Part shown: in pieces, positions 41,409-50,404 of the stretch | Numbering within the stretch: the stretch's first letter is position 1 | Layout: each line of letters opens with the position of its first letter | Source of the DNA: Rhodospirillales bacterium | Lineage (GTDB): Bacteria; Pseudomonadota; Alphaproteobacteria; Rhodospirillales; WMHbin7 | Length of the DNA stretch: 64,000 nt | Direction of reading: 5' to 3' | NCBI GenBank assembly: GCA_016214125.1 | Contig: JACRPC010000042.1 | Location: 1 to 64,000, forward strand | Made by a program: the position numbers and the translations under genes | The notes under the pieces: generated by a model | Database searches by the model: none | What the model was told of the DNA's origin: nothing | The model's input: only the letters and a program-made list of their open reading frames with translations

Positions 41409-42383
41409 ATGCACCGCAATCCCTTCATGCCACTCTATGCCAAATGTAATGCCGGCAATTCCAAGGAAAAACTGGCGAACCTACCGGACTTCCCGTACAT
41501 CCTCGACATCGAGTTGACAAATTTGTGCAATTTTCGATGCCTGATGTGCCCCACCGGCAACCGCTCGCAACGTCGCGAGCAGGGATTTATGAGCGAGGAA
41601 ATCTTCGCCCGGATTCTCGAAGAGATCCGTGGCCGCAACGTGGGCTTGCGCTTCATCCGCTGGGGCGAGCCGTTGATGCACCCCAAACTGCTCGCGTTCT
41701 TGCGCTTAGCAAAATCCGACGGCCATCTCCTGCATATCAACACCAACGGCAGCCATCTGACGGAATCGATGGCCGACCAATTGCTCGCTGTACCGATCGA
41801 TTCCCTCAAATTCTCCGTTCAGGGCGTGGAACGAGACGGCTATCGCAACATGCGCAATATTGACTTCTTCGATACACTCCTTGAGAAGGCGGCCATGATT
41901 TATGCCAAGCGTGGCGCGGCGACAGCCCCCTTCTTGCAAATATCAACCACCATCACCTATGAATCTGAGGCGATGCAACAGGCCTTCCTCGAGCGCGTCA
42001 AGCCGATATGCGATGCCGTCAATATTGGTGCGACGTCATTCGATGCACTCGACCTTAAGGCCGTTCGTCTCACGCCCTCGGAATTCGAAATGCTGAAGAA
42101 GCTTATTCACGATGAGAGCGTGACCAAGGTCCACCCGGAATGTCCCGAGGTCTTCGATAAGCTCTCAGTGAACTGGGATGGCACGGTGTCTGCATGCTGC
42201 ATGGACAGCGATAAGCTGATGACCGTCGGCGATCTAGCCACAGAGAGTCTGCAAGCCATTTGGCGTGGCGAAATTCTTGACCATCATCGAAGGCTTCTGG
42301 CCGACATGCGTCACGATGAGCTGCCGCTCTGCCGCCACTGCTATGATACCCACAACCTCTTTGTAAAGTTCGAGGCGAGCTGA
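41409..42383 (+). CDS. Radical SAM/SPASM-domain protein
   Basis: 324 residues. The 4Fe-4S motif is CNFRCLMC (C40, C44, C47), followed by the GEPLMHP motif, a radical SAM barrel and a C-terminal SPASM-like Cys cluster (ECPEVF, VSACCMD, PLCRHCYD). SPASM enzymes carry extra Fe-S clusters and modify peptides, sugars or lipids. The substrate is not evident. AGGAG (41400-41404) precedes the ATG. Located between the cysC remnant and the HisH-like gene, so it is likely part of the same modification block. Confidence 0.83.
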   Translation: MHRNPFMPLYAKCNAGNSKEKLANLPDFPYILDIELTNLCNFRCLMCPTGNRSQRREQGFMSEEIFARILEEIRGRNVGLRFIRWGEPLMHPKLLAFLRLAKSDGHLLHINTNGSHLTESMADQLLAVPIDSLKFSVQGVERDGYRNMRNIDFFDTLLEKAAMIYAKRGAATAPFLQISTTITYESEAMQQAFLERVKPICDAVNIGATSFDALDLKAVRLTPSEFEMLKKLIHDESVTKVHPECPEVFDKLSVNWDGTVSACCMDSDKLMTVGDLATESLQAIWRGEILDHHRRLLADMRHDELPLCRHCYDTHNLFVKFEAS

Positions 42384-43028
42384 GTGACTCGTGTCGCATT
42401 GACCGATTTTGGATCGGGTAACCTGCTTTCTGTTCAGCGCGCCTTTGGGCATTTAGGCGTTCCAACCGATTTGGCTGCGACCGGTGAGGCCATAATGGCG
42501 GCGGAGCGACTGGTCCTGCCTGGTGTTGGCGCTTTTGGCGCTTGCATGGCTGAGTTGAAGCGGCGGGGGTTGGATCGGGCGGTCAGAGAGTTTGCCGCCT
42601 CCGGTCGGCCGCTTTTGGGCATTTGCGTCGGCTTGCAGATGCTGTTCGACGAGAGCTCGGAATTCGGCATTCATGCCGGCCTTGGCTTGATTGGCGGCCG
42701 GGTTGATCGCTTGCCGCCGACCCGCGCCGATGGGCTTCGACACAAGATTCCTCAGATTGGATGGAATGCCATTCGGCCGGCGCCGGACGCTGATTGGTCA
42801 CGAACGATTCTTGCCAATGTTTCGATCGGCACCTGCTACTATTTTGTTCATTCTTTTGCTGGCCGACCACGCGAAGCGCGGCACGCCCTGGCCAATACGG
42901 ACTTCAACGGCCACCCGGTTCTGGCGGCTGTCGCGCGAGATAATCTGATTGGGGTCCAATTTCATCCGGAAAAGAGCGGCCCGGCCGGCTTGCGGTTGCT
43001 CTCGGCCTTTTTGAACTGGCGGCCATGA
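42384..43028 (+). CDS. HisH-like glutamine amidotransferase subunit (HisH2)
   Basis: 214-residue class I glutamine amidotransferase. The nucleophile motif is LLGICVGLQML (C81), and FHPEKSG supplies the catalytic His and Glu (H194, E196). It hydrolyses glutamine and passes ammonia to its HisF-like partner encoded at 40119. Its location in a polysaccharide locus rather than a his operon supports use by the sugar amidotransferase at 28698. GTG start at 42384 directly abuts the previous stop; its stop overlaps the ABC transporter start. Confidence 0.87.
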   Translation: MTRVALTDFGSGNLLSVQRAFGHLGVPTDLAATGEAIMAAERLVLPGVGAFGACMAELKRRGLDRAVREFAASGRPLLGICVGLQMLFDESSEFGIHAGLGLIGGRVDRLPPTRADGLRHKIPQIGWNAIRPAPDADWSRTILANVSIGTCYYFVHSFAGRPREARHALANTDFNGHPVLAAVARDNLIGVQFHPEKSGPAGLRLLSAFLNWRP

Positions 43029-44848
43029 TCGCCACCTTACGCCATCTGCTTGACCTTCTGGAACCAGGCATGCGTTGGGCCGTTCTCGGCCTTTTTGTCA
43101 TGATGATGCTGGGTGGCGTCTTGGAGATGCTTGGTATCGGCTTGTTTCTTCCCTTCATGTTGATCTTGTTTGATCCGCAACGGTTAGCTTCACTGCCTTT
43201 GCCCAATGCCCTGGGCTCCTGGCTGGCCACGATTGATGCGTCTCATTTGGTCATGGGCTTTGGCGTCGGGATGTTTCTTCTTTATCTGGTAAAAAATATT
43301 GTTCTGGCGCTCCTGGCCTGGCTTGGCTTTCGTTTCACCTTTCGAGGAGAGGCGGCTTTGCAACGCCACTTACTTGAAACCTATCTCGCGCTGCCCTATG
43401 TCGTTCTTCTTCGACGGAACTCGTCCGAGTTCGTTCGTACGATCATGAATTCAACCCGAGCGGCATTCAAGGGCGTTTTGACATCGGCGCTGGCTTTGCT
43501 TCAAGAATGCATTCTTGCGCTGGCCGCTCTCTTCGCACTCGTGCTGATCTTGCCGATCGGTGGCCTTATCGCCGCCTTGGTCGGGGCCACGCTTGTGGCC
43601 GGTCTTTACTTGCCTTTGCAACGCCTGTTTGGGCAGGGTGGCGCCGAAGTCCAGCACCATTACGCCCACATGTACCGATGGATCGTGCAGGCATTGGGCG
43701 CCGTCAAGGAATTGAAGATTCTCGGTCGGGAGACCTATTTTCTTGCACGGTTTTCCGGAGAGTCGCAGTCGCTCGCCAACGCTTTCGTCAGACTTCAGAT
43801 TCTTACGCAGCTGCCGCGTTATCTTACGGAGCTGATTGTACTTGGCGCACTCACCCTAACCGTGATGGTTCTTTCCGTGGAGCCAGGCGGTGTAGTCCAG
43901 GCCCTTCCCATGCTCGGCGTGTTTGCCGCTGCGGCCTTGCGATTGCTGCCGTCCACCAACCGCATTATCCAGCAACTGAACAACATTCGCGAAGGTGCGG
44001 CTGCGGTCAAGATTGTACACGACGACCTTACGGCGCTACCTCGTTTCCGTGTTGAGCGGGCGGGTTCTTCTAGTCATGCACCGATCGCTCTCACTCGCCA
44101 GCTCGCGATCGAGGACGTGTCCTTGCGTCATGTCGGCGCCGAGCGCAACAGCATCGAGGATGTCTCGCTGAACGTCCAATTCGGCGAGGTCCTTGCTCTG
44201 GTTGGCGTGTCGGGCGCCGGCAAGACCACCCTCGTCGATGTGGTGCTAGGCCTCCTTCAGCCAAGTCGGGGGTGCGTAAAGGTGGATGGGACCGACATTC
44301 GCGTCAATCTACGTTCCTGGCAGGATCGCCTGGGGTACGTACCGCAAGCCATCTATCTGCTCGATGACACCGTTCGCCGCAATATAGCGTTCGGCATTCC
44401 CGACGATCAGGTCGATGAGGCGGCCCTTGCTCACGCGATCACCGTCGCAAGGCTCGGTTCAGTTGTTGCCGAGCTACCGAACGGGCTTGAGACACCCTTA
44501 GGCGAAAACGGCGTTCGGCTGTCAGGAGGCCAACGCCAGCGCATTGGTATCGCTCGTGCTCTCTACCACAGCCCTGATCTGCTGGTTTTTGACGAGGCGA
44601 CCTCGGCGCTCGATTCCGAAACCGAACGCGAGATCGTCGACGCCATTGATGCCCTGCGCGGCACACGGACCGTGATACTGATCGCACACAGGCTGACGAC
44701 CGTTCGACATTGCGACCGCGTCGCTCTGCTTGAGAGGGGCCGGCTGGTCGACTGCGGCTCCTTTGACGCAATGGCGGCACGGTGCGCCCCCTTTCAGCGC
44801 ATGCTGGAGCTGAGTTTGGGTCGATCTCGGATGGCGACCGACACATGA
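43025..44848 (+). CDS. ABC transporter, half-size MsbA/PglK-type flippase
   Basis: 607 residues. The N-terminal membrane domain (about 1-330) has six hydrophobic helices, the ATPase domain has Walker A GVSGAGKTT (about 394-402), the signature LSGGQRQRIGIARAL and Walker B LLVFDEATSALD. PglK and MsbA flip lipid-linked oligosaccharides or lipid A across the inner membrane, which fits a repeat unit made in the cytoplasm. No Wzx-type flippase is seen in the window, so this is the best candidate. Overlaps its neighbours by 4 bases. Confidence 0.85.
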   Translation: MIATLRHLLDLLEPGMRWAVLGLFVMMMLGGVLEMLGIGLFLPFMLILFDPQRLASLPLPNALGSWLATIDASHLVMGFGVGMFLLYLVKNIVLALLAWLGFRFTFRGEAALQRHLLETYLALPYVVLLRRNSSEFVRTIMNSTRAAFKGVLTSALALLQECILALAALFALVLILPIGGLIAALVGATLVAGLYLPLQRLFGQGGAEVQHHYAHMYRWIVQALGAVKELKILGRETYFLARFSGESQSLANAFVRLQILTQLPRYLTELIVLGALTLTVMVLSVEPGGVVQALPMLGVFAAAALRLLPSTNRIIQQLNNIREGAAAVKIVHDDLTALPRFRVERAGSSSHAPIALTRQLAIEDVSLRHVGAERNSIEDVSLNVQFGEVLALVGVSGAGKTTLVDVVLGLLQPSRGCVKVDGTDIRVNLRSWQDRLGYVPQAIYLLDDTVRRNIAFGIPDDQVDEAALAHAITVARLGSVVAELPNGLETPLGENGVRLSGGQRQRIGIARALYHSPDLLVFDEATSALDSETEREIVDAIDALRGTRTVILIAHRLTTVRHCDRVALLERGRLVDCGSFDAMAARCAPFQRMLELSLGRSRMATDT

Positions 44849-45549
44849 TCGAGGGCCTCACCGTGCTGGCGGTTATCGTTGCCCGTGGCGGATCGAAAGG
44901 GCTGCCACGCAAGAATGTACTCGACCTAGGCGGCAAGCCGTTGATCGCCTGGAGTGTCGAGGCCGCCAAGGCGACCCCGGCGATCGATCGCGTTATTCTG
45001 TCTTCGGATGACGCCGAGATCATTGCCGCCGCGACCGCCGCTGGCTGCGAGGTCCCGTTCGTTCGCCCGGTGGAATTGGCCACCGACACCGCGTCGGTGC
45101 ATGACGTGCTCGTCCATGCCCTGGATCGGCTCGACCGAACCTACGACGTGGTGGTGCTGCTTCAGGCAACCTCGCCTTTCCGAACGCCCAACGACATCGA
45201 CGCTTGCCTAGCCTTGATCGCCGGCGGCGCACCGGCGGCGATGTCGGTGGTGTTGGCGGCGAAGCCGCCGCAGTGGTATTACACCCTGAATGCAAGCGGT
45301 TGCCTGCGGCGAGCCTTCGAATCGGCCGCGCAGCCGGATCGGCGCCAAGATGCGCCGACCTATTATTATCCGAACGGCGCGGTGTATGCGGCGCGAACCG
45401 CCTGGTACCGCGAGCATCGGAATTTTTCCAGTCCGGAGACGATGGCTCACATCATGCCGGCCGAGCGCTCGATCGACATCGACAGTGGCTTGGATCTGGC
45501 CCTGGCGCGTACCCTTCTTAAGGACATCAAAATGGGAGCTGCATCATGA
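44845..45549 (+). CDS. legF: CMP-legionaminate/acylneuraminate synthetase (LegF/NeuA)
   Basis: 234 residues. IVARGGSKGLPRKNVLDL is the N-terminal CTP loop of acylneuraminate cytidylyltransferases; also LQATSPFRTPNDIDA and ERSIDIDSGLDLALA. It activates the nonulosonate as the CMP sugar used by glycosyltransferases. In a typical locus it lies with the other leg genes, but here about 15 kb of other genes separate it from them. It overlaps the flippase gene and the 59-residue gene, both as ATGA. Confidence 0.87.
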   Translation: MIEGLTVLAVIVARGGSKGLPRKNVLDLGGKPLIAWSVEAAKATPAIDRVILSSDDAEIIAAATAAGCEVPFVRPVELATDTASVHDVLVHALDRLDRTYDVVVLLQATSPFRTPNDIDACLALIAGGAPAAMSVVLAAKPPQWYYTLNASGCLRRAFESAAQPDRRQDAPTYYYPNGAVYAARTAWYREHRNFSSPETMAHIMPAERSIDIDSGLDLALARTLLKDIKMGAAS

Positions 45550-45725
45550 GTTCGGTCCTCAAGGGCAATTTCACGCCCGCCAAAGCAGTCGAGGCCAAGG
45601 TGGAGACCGAGGCCGACGATCTCGATTCCCGCTTCGAGCGCGAGGCGATGAAGAAATTGGGCGGCTCGATCGCTTATGTTGCCAAGAAGAAGGTGAAGTG
45701 GGCCGACGAGGGCGAGGCGAAGTGA
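45546..45725 (+). CDS. 59-residue charged hypothetical protein
   Basis: MSSVLKGNFTPAKAVEAKVE begins a 59-residue product with alternating acidic and basic stretches, a central amphipathic helix (FEREAMKKLGG) and a basic KKKVKW segment; no signal or membrane segment. Both overlaps are real-gene style: its ATG overlaps the legF stop and its stop overlaps the next GTG. No family is recognised. Its invariant coupling between legF and the Maf-like gene suggests a role with one of them. Confidence 0.6.
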   Translation: MSSVLKGNFTPAKAVEAKVETEADDLDSRFEREAMKKLGGSIAYVAKKKVKWADEGEAK

Positions 45726-46768
45726 TCGCCAAGACCACTATACCGGAAGGCGCCGGCGAGCTTGGCCAAAAGCTGGTGGCCAAGATGGGCGACCTCACCT
45801 GGGATCGGCATGGTCCGATGGGTGTCGCCAATGCCAAGCGCAATCGGACGGTCTTGGATCGCGGCCAATCGCTGGCGGCTTTGCGCAAGGAACGGATCGG
45901 CGAAGGCGAGAGCGCGGTGGTGATCGCGGCGGGCCCCAGCCTGAAGCGCCAGGATCCGGCCCAAACGCTGCTGGCGCGCGGCTACAAAGGCGCCATCGTC
46001 ACCACAGAGAGCGCGCTGCTCTATTGCCTCCGCGCCGGCCTGGTTCCCGACCTGACGGTGACGCTGGATCCCCATGCCACCCGCATCGTGCGCTGGTTCG
46101 GCGATCCGCATCTGAGCGTCGACGCGCTTAAAGCCGATGATTATTTCAGCCGCCAGGACATGGATCGCGCCTTTGCCGACGAGATGGCCGCCAATCGAGA
46201 AATCCTGGGCTTGATGGATCGGTACGGATCGCGCATCCGCATCGCGCTGTCGACCTCGGCCTCGCAAGCCGTGGTCGATCGCGTTCTCGCCGTCGGCATG
46301 AAGGTCTATTGGTGGAACCCGATGTTCGACGATCCCGATCAACCGAACAGCATCACCGCCGAGCTGCAGGCGATGAATCGTCTGCCTTGCGTCAATGCCG
46401 GCGGCAATGTCGGCTCGGCCGCTTGGATGATGGCAACCGAAGTCCTGGGCAAGACGCGTGTGGCCCTCACCGGCGTCGATTTCGCCTACTATGACGGCAC
46501 GCCTTACAAGAACACCCAATATTACAAGGAGGCCGTGGCGCTGGTGGGCGAGGACAATCTCGATTCCGTCTATATCCGGCTGTTCAATCCGGATCTCGGG
46601 GCTTGGTTCTACACGGACCCTGCCTATATGTGGTATCGGCAGTCGTTTCTGGATATGGCGGCCGATTCCGAGGCCCGCACCTTCAATTGCACCGGTGGCG
46701 GCATTCTGTTTGGCCCGCCGATTACGACCCTGCCGCTCGACCAATTCCTGGATGACGTGATTCCATGA
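45722..46768 (+). CDS. Maf/MptE-like (DUF115) protein, putative nonulosonate transferase
   Basis: 348 residues from GTG 45722. VVIAAGPSLKRQ (about 67-76) is the nucleotide-binding motif of the DUF115 family, shared by MptE-like diphosphokinases and the motility-associated Maf glycosyltransferases that attach nonulosonates to flagellin. Also CVNAGGNVGSAAWMMA and ALTGVDFAYYDG. It lies immediately after CMP-nonulosonate synthetase, the usual place for a Maf-type transferase. It is shorter than typical Maf proteins (about 600-700 residues), so the acceptor is uncertain. Confidence 0.7.
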   Translation: MIAKTTIPEGAGELGQKLVAKMGDLTWDRHGPMGVANAKRNRTVLDRGQSLAALRKERIGEGESAVVIAAGPSLKRQDPAQTLLARGYKGAIVTTESALLYCLRAGLVPDLTVTLDPHATRIVRWFGDPHLSVDALKADDYFSRQDMDRAFADEMAANREILGLMDRYGSRIRIALSTSASQAVVDRVLAVGMKVYWWNPMFDDPDQPNSITAELQAMNRLPCVNAGGNVGSAAWMMATEVLGKTRVALTGVDFAYYDGTPYKNTQYYKEAVALVGEDNLDSVYIRLFNPDLGAWFYTDPAYMWYRQSFLDMAADSEARTFNCTGGGILFGPPITTLPLDQFLDDVIP

Positions 46769-48291
46769 CCAAAGTCCTGATCATCAATCCGGTCGTGCGC
46801 GAGGAGGATGTGCCGCGCCACGTACCCTACGGGATCGCGCTTCTGGCCGCTATCGCCATGGAGAAGGGCCATCTCGTCCAGGTCTACGATGCCAACGCCT
46901 GGCGTTTGGGCGAGGAAACGCTACGCGAGGTGTTGCGGGCCGACGATTGGGCAGTGATCGCTCTGGGGGGCATCACCACCGCCTATGGCTCGATCAAGTC
47001 GATCGTCAAAGTGGTGCGCCAGGAATGCCCGAAGGCGGTGATCGTGTTAGGCGGTGGCGTGCTCACCAGTCTGCCGCGCGACGTGATGGGCTGGTTGCCC
47101 GAGGTCGATGTGGGATGCGTGGGCGAGGGCTTTGTCACCTTTCCGGAAATTCTGGCGATGGTCGATTCGGGAAGGCGCGATTGGGCCGCGATTCCGGGCA
47201 CCATCTCGCGCCAGCCGGGTGGCGGCTTGGCCTTGAGTGCCGCGCGGCCCCTGATCCACGATCTCGACTCGCTGCCCTATCCGGCCTGGGATCTGTTCCC
47301 GCTTGAAGAGGTCTACTTCAAGAACAGCGCCATGCTCTATTCGCCGGAAGGCATGCTGGCCAAACGCCGCCTCGACATCAACGCCAGCTATGGCTGTTCG
47401 ATGATCTGCCGCTATTGCTATCACCTCGGCATCGCGGGCGACATGCGTTATGAAACAGGCGCCGACGGTCAAACAACCGTTCATTTTGACGAGCCCAGCC
47501 AGTACAGCCGGACCATCCGCTATCATAGCCCGGACTATATCGTGCGCATGGCCAAGCATCTGCGAGACAAGTACGACGTCGACTACATCCTGTTCCTCGA
47601 CGAAAACCTGATGACCATGGATCAGCATTCCGGCCGCACTTGGCTTAAGGAGATTTGCCGGCTGTGGCACGAATACGGATTGACGCCGAAGCCCACCCTC
47701 GATGCGCAAGGGCTGATGACCGGCTGGGAGGGGATTTATTGGTCCGGCACCAGCCACGCCACCTTGTGCACCAAGGATATTCTCAAGACGATGCGTGCCG
47801 CTGGCTGTGCCCATTTGGTCTACGGCTATGAGAGCTTTGCCCCGCATGTGCTGAAAACCGTCGGCAAGGGCTCCACCCCGGCCACCAACGAACGCAGCTT
47901 CTATTGGACGCTGGAGGCCGGCATCCGCCCGGTGCCCAACGTCATCATCGGCTTTCCCAACGAGGATTTCCAATCGATCCGCGATAACATGGAGGCCTGG
48001 CATAAACTGGGCATCACGGTGAAGCCGCATTTCGCCACCGCCTATCCTGGCTCGGAATGGTTCACCACTCATCGCGACTCGCTCATTGCCCAGTATGGTG
48101 GCAACCTTGAGGCCTATATCCTGGATCTTGGCGATGCCTCGACCATCTCGGGGGTCATCTGCCAAAACTTCAACGCGGTCGAGCTGATCGGACTGCGTGA
48201 GCTGATGGTGCAGGGCAATCGTCGTCTGATCGACGCCTACGAGGTCGAGTGGCAAATGATGCGGACGACGCCAAAGTGGGGCAGTCATTAA
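46765..48291 (+). CDS. B12-binding radical SAM protein
   Basis: 508 residues. N-terminal cobalamin-type domain (MTKVLIINPVVREEDVPRHV), Cys motif YGCSMICRYC (C211, C215, C218) and a radical SAM barrel. A conserved YGYESFAP and IIGFPNEDF follow. Overlaps the Maf-like gene by 4 bases (ATGA). Probably modifies the glycan, its lipid carrier or a protein acceptor; the specific reaction is unknown. It is more GC-rich than the 30-44 kb block. Confidence 0.8.
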   Translation: MTKVLIINPVVREEDVPRHVPYGIALLAAIAMEKGHLVQVYDANAWRLGEETLREVLRADDWAVIALGGITTAYGSIKSIVKVVRQECPKAVIVLGGGVLTSLPRDVMGWLPEVDVGCVGEGFVTFPEILAMVDSGRRDWAAIPGTISRQPGGGLALSAARPLIHDLDSLPYPAWDLFPLEEVYFKNSAMLYSPEGMLAKRRLDINASYGCSMICRYCYHLGIAGDMRYETGADGQTTVHFDEPSQYSRTIRYHSPDYIVRMAKHLRDKYDVDYILFLDENLMTMDQHSGRTWLKEICRLWHEYGLTPKPTLDAQGLMTGWEGIYWSGTSHATLCTKDILKTMRAAGCAHLVYGYESFAPHVLKTVGKGSTPATNERSFYWTLEAGIRPVPNVIIGFPNEDFQSIRDNMEAWHKLGITVKPHFATAYPGSEWFTTHRDSLIAQYGGNLEAYILDLGDASTISGVICQNFNAVELIGLRELMVQGNRRLIDAYEVEWQMMRTTPKWGSH

Positions 48292-48418
48292 GGTGGCTAT
48301 TCCCGTCAACCGCCTCGATTGGCAATTTAATTGGTCACACTCGCATCTGTACCCGAGCGTAGGTCGAGAGGAAGAATGAGGAGCGTACCCCATGAATTCC
48401 GTCGCTTGCTCCCCCGAT

Positions 48419-48441
48419 CCGCTTCGTAAGCGGAGAGATTG
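48419..48441 (+). promoter_or_regulatory. Hairpin overlapping the ribosome site of the 48442 gene
   Basis: CCGCTT (48419-48424) pairs with AAGCGG (48428-48433) around a 3-base loop; GGAGAG (48432-48437), the likely ribosome site for ATG 48442, overlaps the 3' arm. A translational switch is possible but the stem is short. The 150-base gap from 48292 otherwise holds nothing I recognise. Confidence 0.3.
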
Positions 48442-50361
48442 ATGCCGGTGTTCGGTCGGCCCGGCGCGATCCATTTCTTCGTTTTCGAAGTCAATTGGCT
48501 GACATTGCCGCTGATCCTATTTGGTTCGGCCTTTTTTTCTCCCGTCTATTATGGAGTTTGCCCGTCCTTCTTCGAACGCCGCTTCGGTCGTCATCTGCAG
48601 CGATGCGGGGCCATCCAAATCACCGAGAAGGATGCCCTGAACGACGGCAGTTACGGCGAGGGCCGGCGTCGGATTCTTATTGCGGCGCGACGAATCGGTC
48701 GACGATATGAGTCGGTGAAGCAATTGCTGGCTCGGCATGGCAAGGCGGAAGCTTATGAGGGATTTGCCGACACCGTGTTTCTGCGCTCCATCCAAACCCC
48801 GGCCTTCCTGTCCACTTTCGTCGAGCCCTTTTTGCGACGGGGCGCGGCAACTTCGGATCGGGTCCTCTTCCTAAGCGTGGCGCCAAGGGAGGCCTTCGAA
48901 TGGTCGGCGACATTGCCACCCAATGTCCTTCATCTTTCCCTGTCGTTTCTCGGATGGCCGATTCGATTGGCGTCCGTTGCGCTTCTGGCTCTGTTTCCCG
49001 TTTTCAATCTTCTCCTGCTGGCCCGAAAGGGGATTCGGCCAACCGGCCGACCCGACGCGAGCGCTCTTGAGCGCGATGTTCTTCTTGTCCATCGGGAAAC
49101 GGACCTGTTGGATTCCCGAACCGATTATTACCGCGATCTCTATTTTCTGCGCGAGAATATCCTAGAGGCCGATCGCTGCCTGCACCTGCCCATGGCGACG
49201 GGGAAGCGGTTTTCCGACGCAAAGAAGGCGTTGATCGAGGCGCAGCGCGGGATGATCGTCGAACTTGGGTCGGTGTCACCCACATGGTCGCGCTGGTGGC
49301 GGCTGGCTTTCGCGGAGCCGTTGCGTTTTGTGGCGCAGGCGATTCCTCAGCTTCTCGCCTGTCGGATCTGGAGCACCGCGTCCGCACGCTATTTGGCCGA
49401 ATGCCTCCATTTCATGAGCCTTGTTCCCTTGCTCTTGGATCGCGTTCGGGTTCGGCTGGTGGTCGCGGAGACCGAGGTTTCGCCCTTTTGCCAGATTCTG
49501 GCCCGCGAGGCGCGCAAGAAGGGCATTCCCACCGTTTCGATGATTCACGGCTCGGGCGGGCAGCACACGGCCGGACCAACGCGGTTCGAGATGCAATTTC
49601 GCGATCTCCTTGTCTACGGTCATTGGTACGGCCCTCTGCGCGAATTCAATCCGGCCATCGAGCGTTTTGTTCCAATCGGCAACATCGAGATCGATCATCT
49701 CGACCCGGAGAGACGTCTTTTGTCTGCGAATCGAGCCGGTCGAAAGGTCGTTGCGTTCTTCGCCCGCCTGTCGCATGTCTTGACGACGGGGGTTTCGGCG
49801 ATGACCGGTTCCGCTTATGTCGATCGGCGGGAAGAGCTGGACCGCGCCTATCTAGTCCCATTCCTGGAATGGGTGGCCTTGCGTGACGATATTCTCTTGG
49901 TCTGGAAGGCGCCTTATACCGGACTGGCTCAAAGTGTAAGCCGCGACGAGGTGGGGCGAGCGATCGAAATATCCTGGCAACCCTGGTTGCAGGAGGCCAT
50001 CACGGCAATTCCGGCCGAGCGCTTTCTCGCCTGCGATCATCTTCGGCTTGAGCAAGTCGTCAGCCTGATTGATGTGGGAATCGGAAACGACGTGTCGTCG
50101 GCAATCGCTTGCGCCATGTCGGCCGGGCGGCCAGCCATCTCCTACGATCTTATCTTTGGCGGCCAATTCCGGCGCTATCATCCGCGGCTGGCGGCAACCA
50201 ATCCCGTCGAACTGGTTGAGAATCTGGAATGGCTGTTGGAAAATCCGTTGCCGAAGAATGTTTATGACCAATTCAATTCCGATTTCTACGGCTCGCCCGC
50301 TGTCGATTTCAACTGCCATGATCGACTTCGCGCCTATTTCGCGTCGTTGCTGGCGGCATGA
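48442..50361 (+). CDS. Large glycosyltransferase-like protein with membrane segment
   Basis: 639 residues. The N-terminal third contains hydrophobic stretches (SLSFLGWPIRLASVALLALFPVFNLLLLA) and a basic region. The C-terminal half contains EVSPFCQILAREARKKGIPTVSMIHG and IGNDVSSAIACAMSAGRPAISYDLIFG, similar in layout to TagB/SpsB- or GT-B-type capsule transferases. ATG 48442 follows GGAGAG; a TTG at 48439 would add one residue. No close family is recognised. It resembles the architecture of the proteins at 38289 and 60446. Confidence 0.5.
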   Translation: MPVFGRPGAIHFFVFEVNWLTLPLILFGSAFFSPVYYGVCPSFFERRFGRHLQRCGAIQITEKDALNDGSYGEGRRRILIAARRIGRRYESVKQLLARHGKAEAYEGFADTVFLRSIQTPAFLSTFVEPFLRRGAATSDRVLFLSVAPREAFEWSATLPPNVLHLSLSFLGWPIRLASVALLALFPVFNLLLLARKGIRPTGRPDASALERDVLLVHRETDLLDSRTDYYRDLYFLRENILEADRCLHLPMATGKRFSDAKKALIEAQRGMIVELGSVSPTWSRWWRLAFAEPLRFVAQAIPQLLACRIWSTASARYLAECLHFMSLVPLLLDRVRVRLVVAETEVSPFCQILAREARKKGIPTVSMIHGSGGQHTAGPTRFEMQFRDLLVYGHWYGPLREFNPAIERFVPIGNIEIDHLDPERRLLSANRAGRKVVAFFARLSHVLTTGVSAMTGSAYVDRREELDRAYLVPFLEWVALRDDILLVWKAPYTGLAQSVSRDEVGRAIEISWQPWLQEAITAIPAERFLACDHLRLEQVVSLIDVGIGNDVSSAIACAMSAGRPAISYDLIFGGQFRRYHPRLAATNPVELVENLEWLLENPLPKNVYDQFNSDFYGSPAVDFNCHDRLRAYFASLLAA

Positions 50362-50404
50362 TTCCGCTCTCAAGCGTATTGAGGCAACGCTCGGGAAAAT
50401 TCGA

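Noticed and set aside
41409-42383. Possible glycyl/anaerobic sulfatase maturase identity
   Set aside because: Cys motif CNFRCLMC and SPASM cluster fit a generic radical SAM/SPASM protein; no sulfatase gene is present nearby.
47047-48474. Minus-strand open frame of 475 codons
   Set aside because: Antisense shadow of the radical SAM gene at 46765, with low-complexity composition and no motif.
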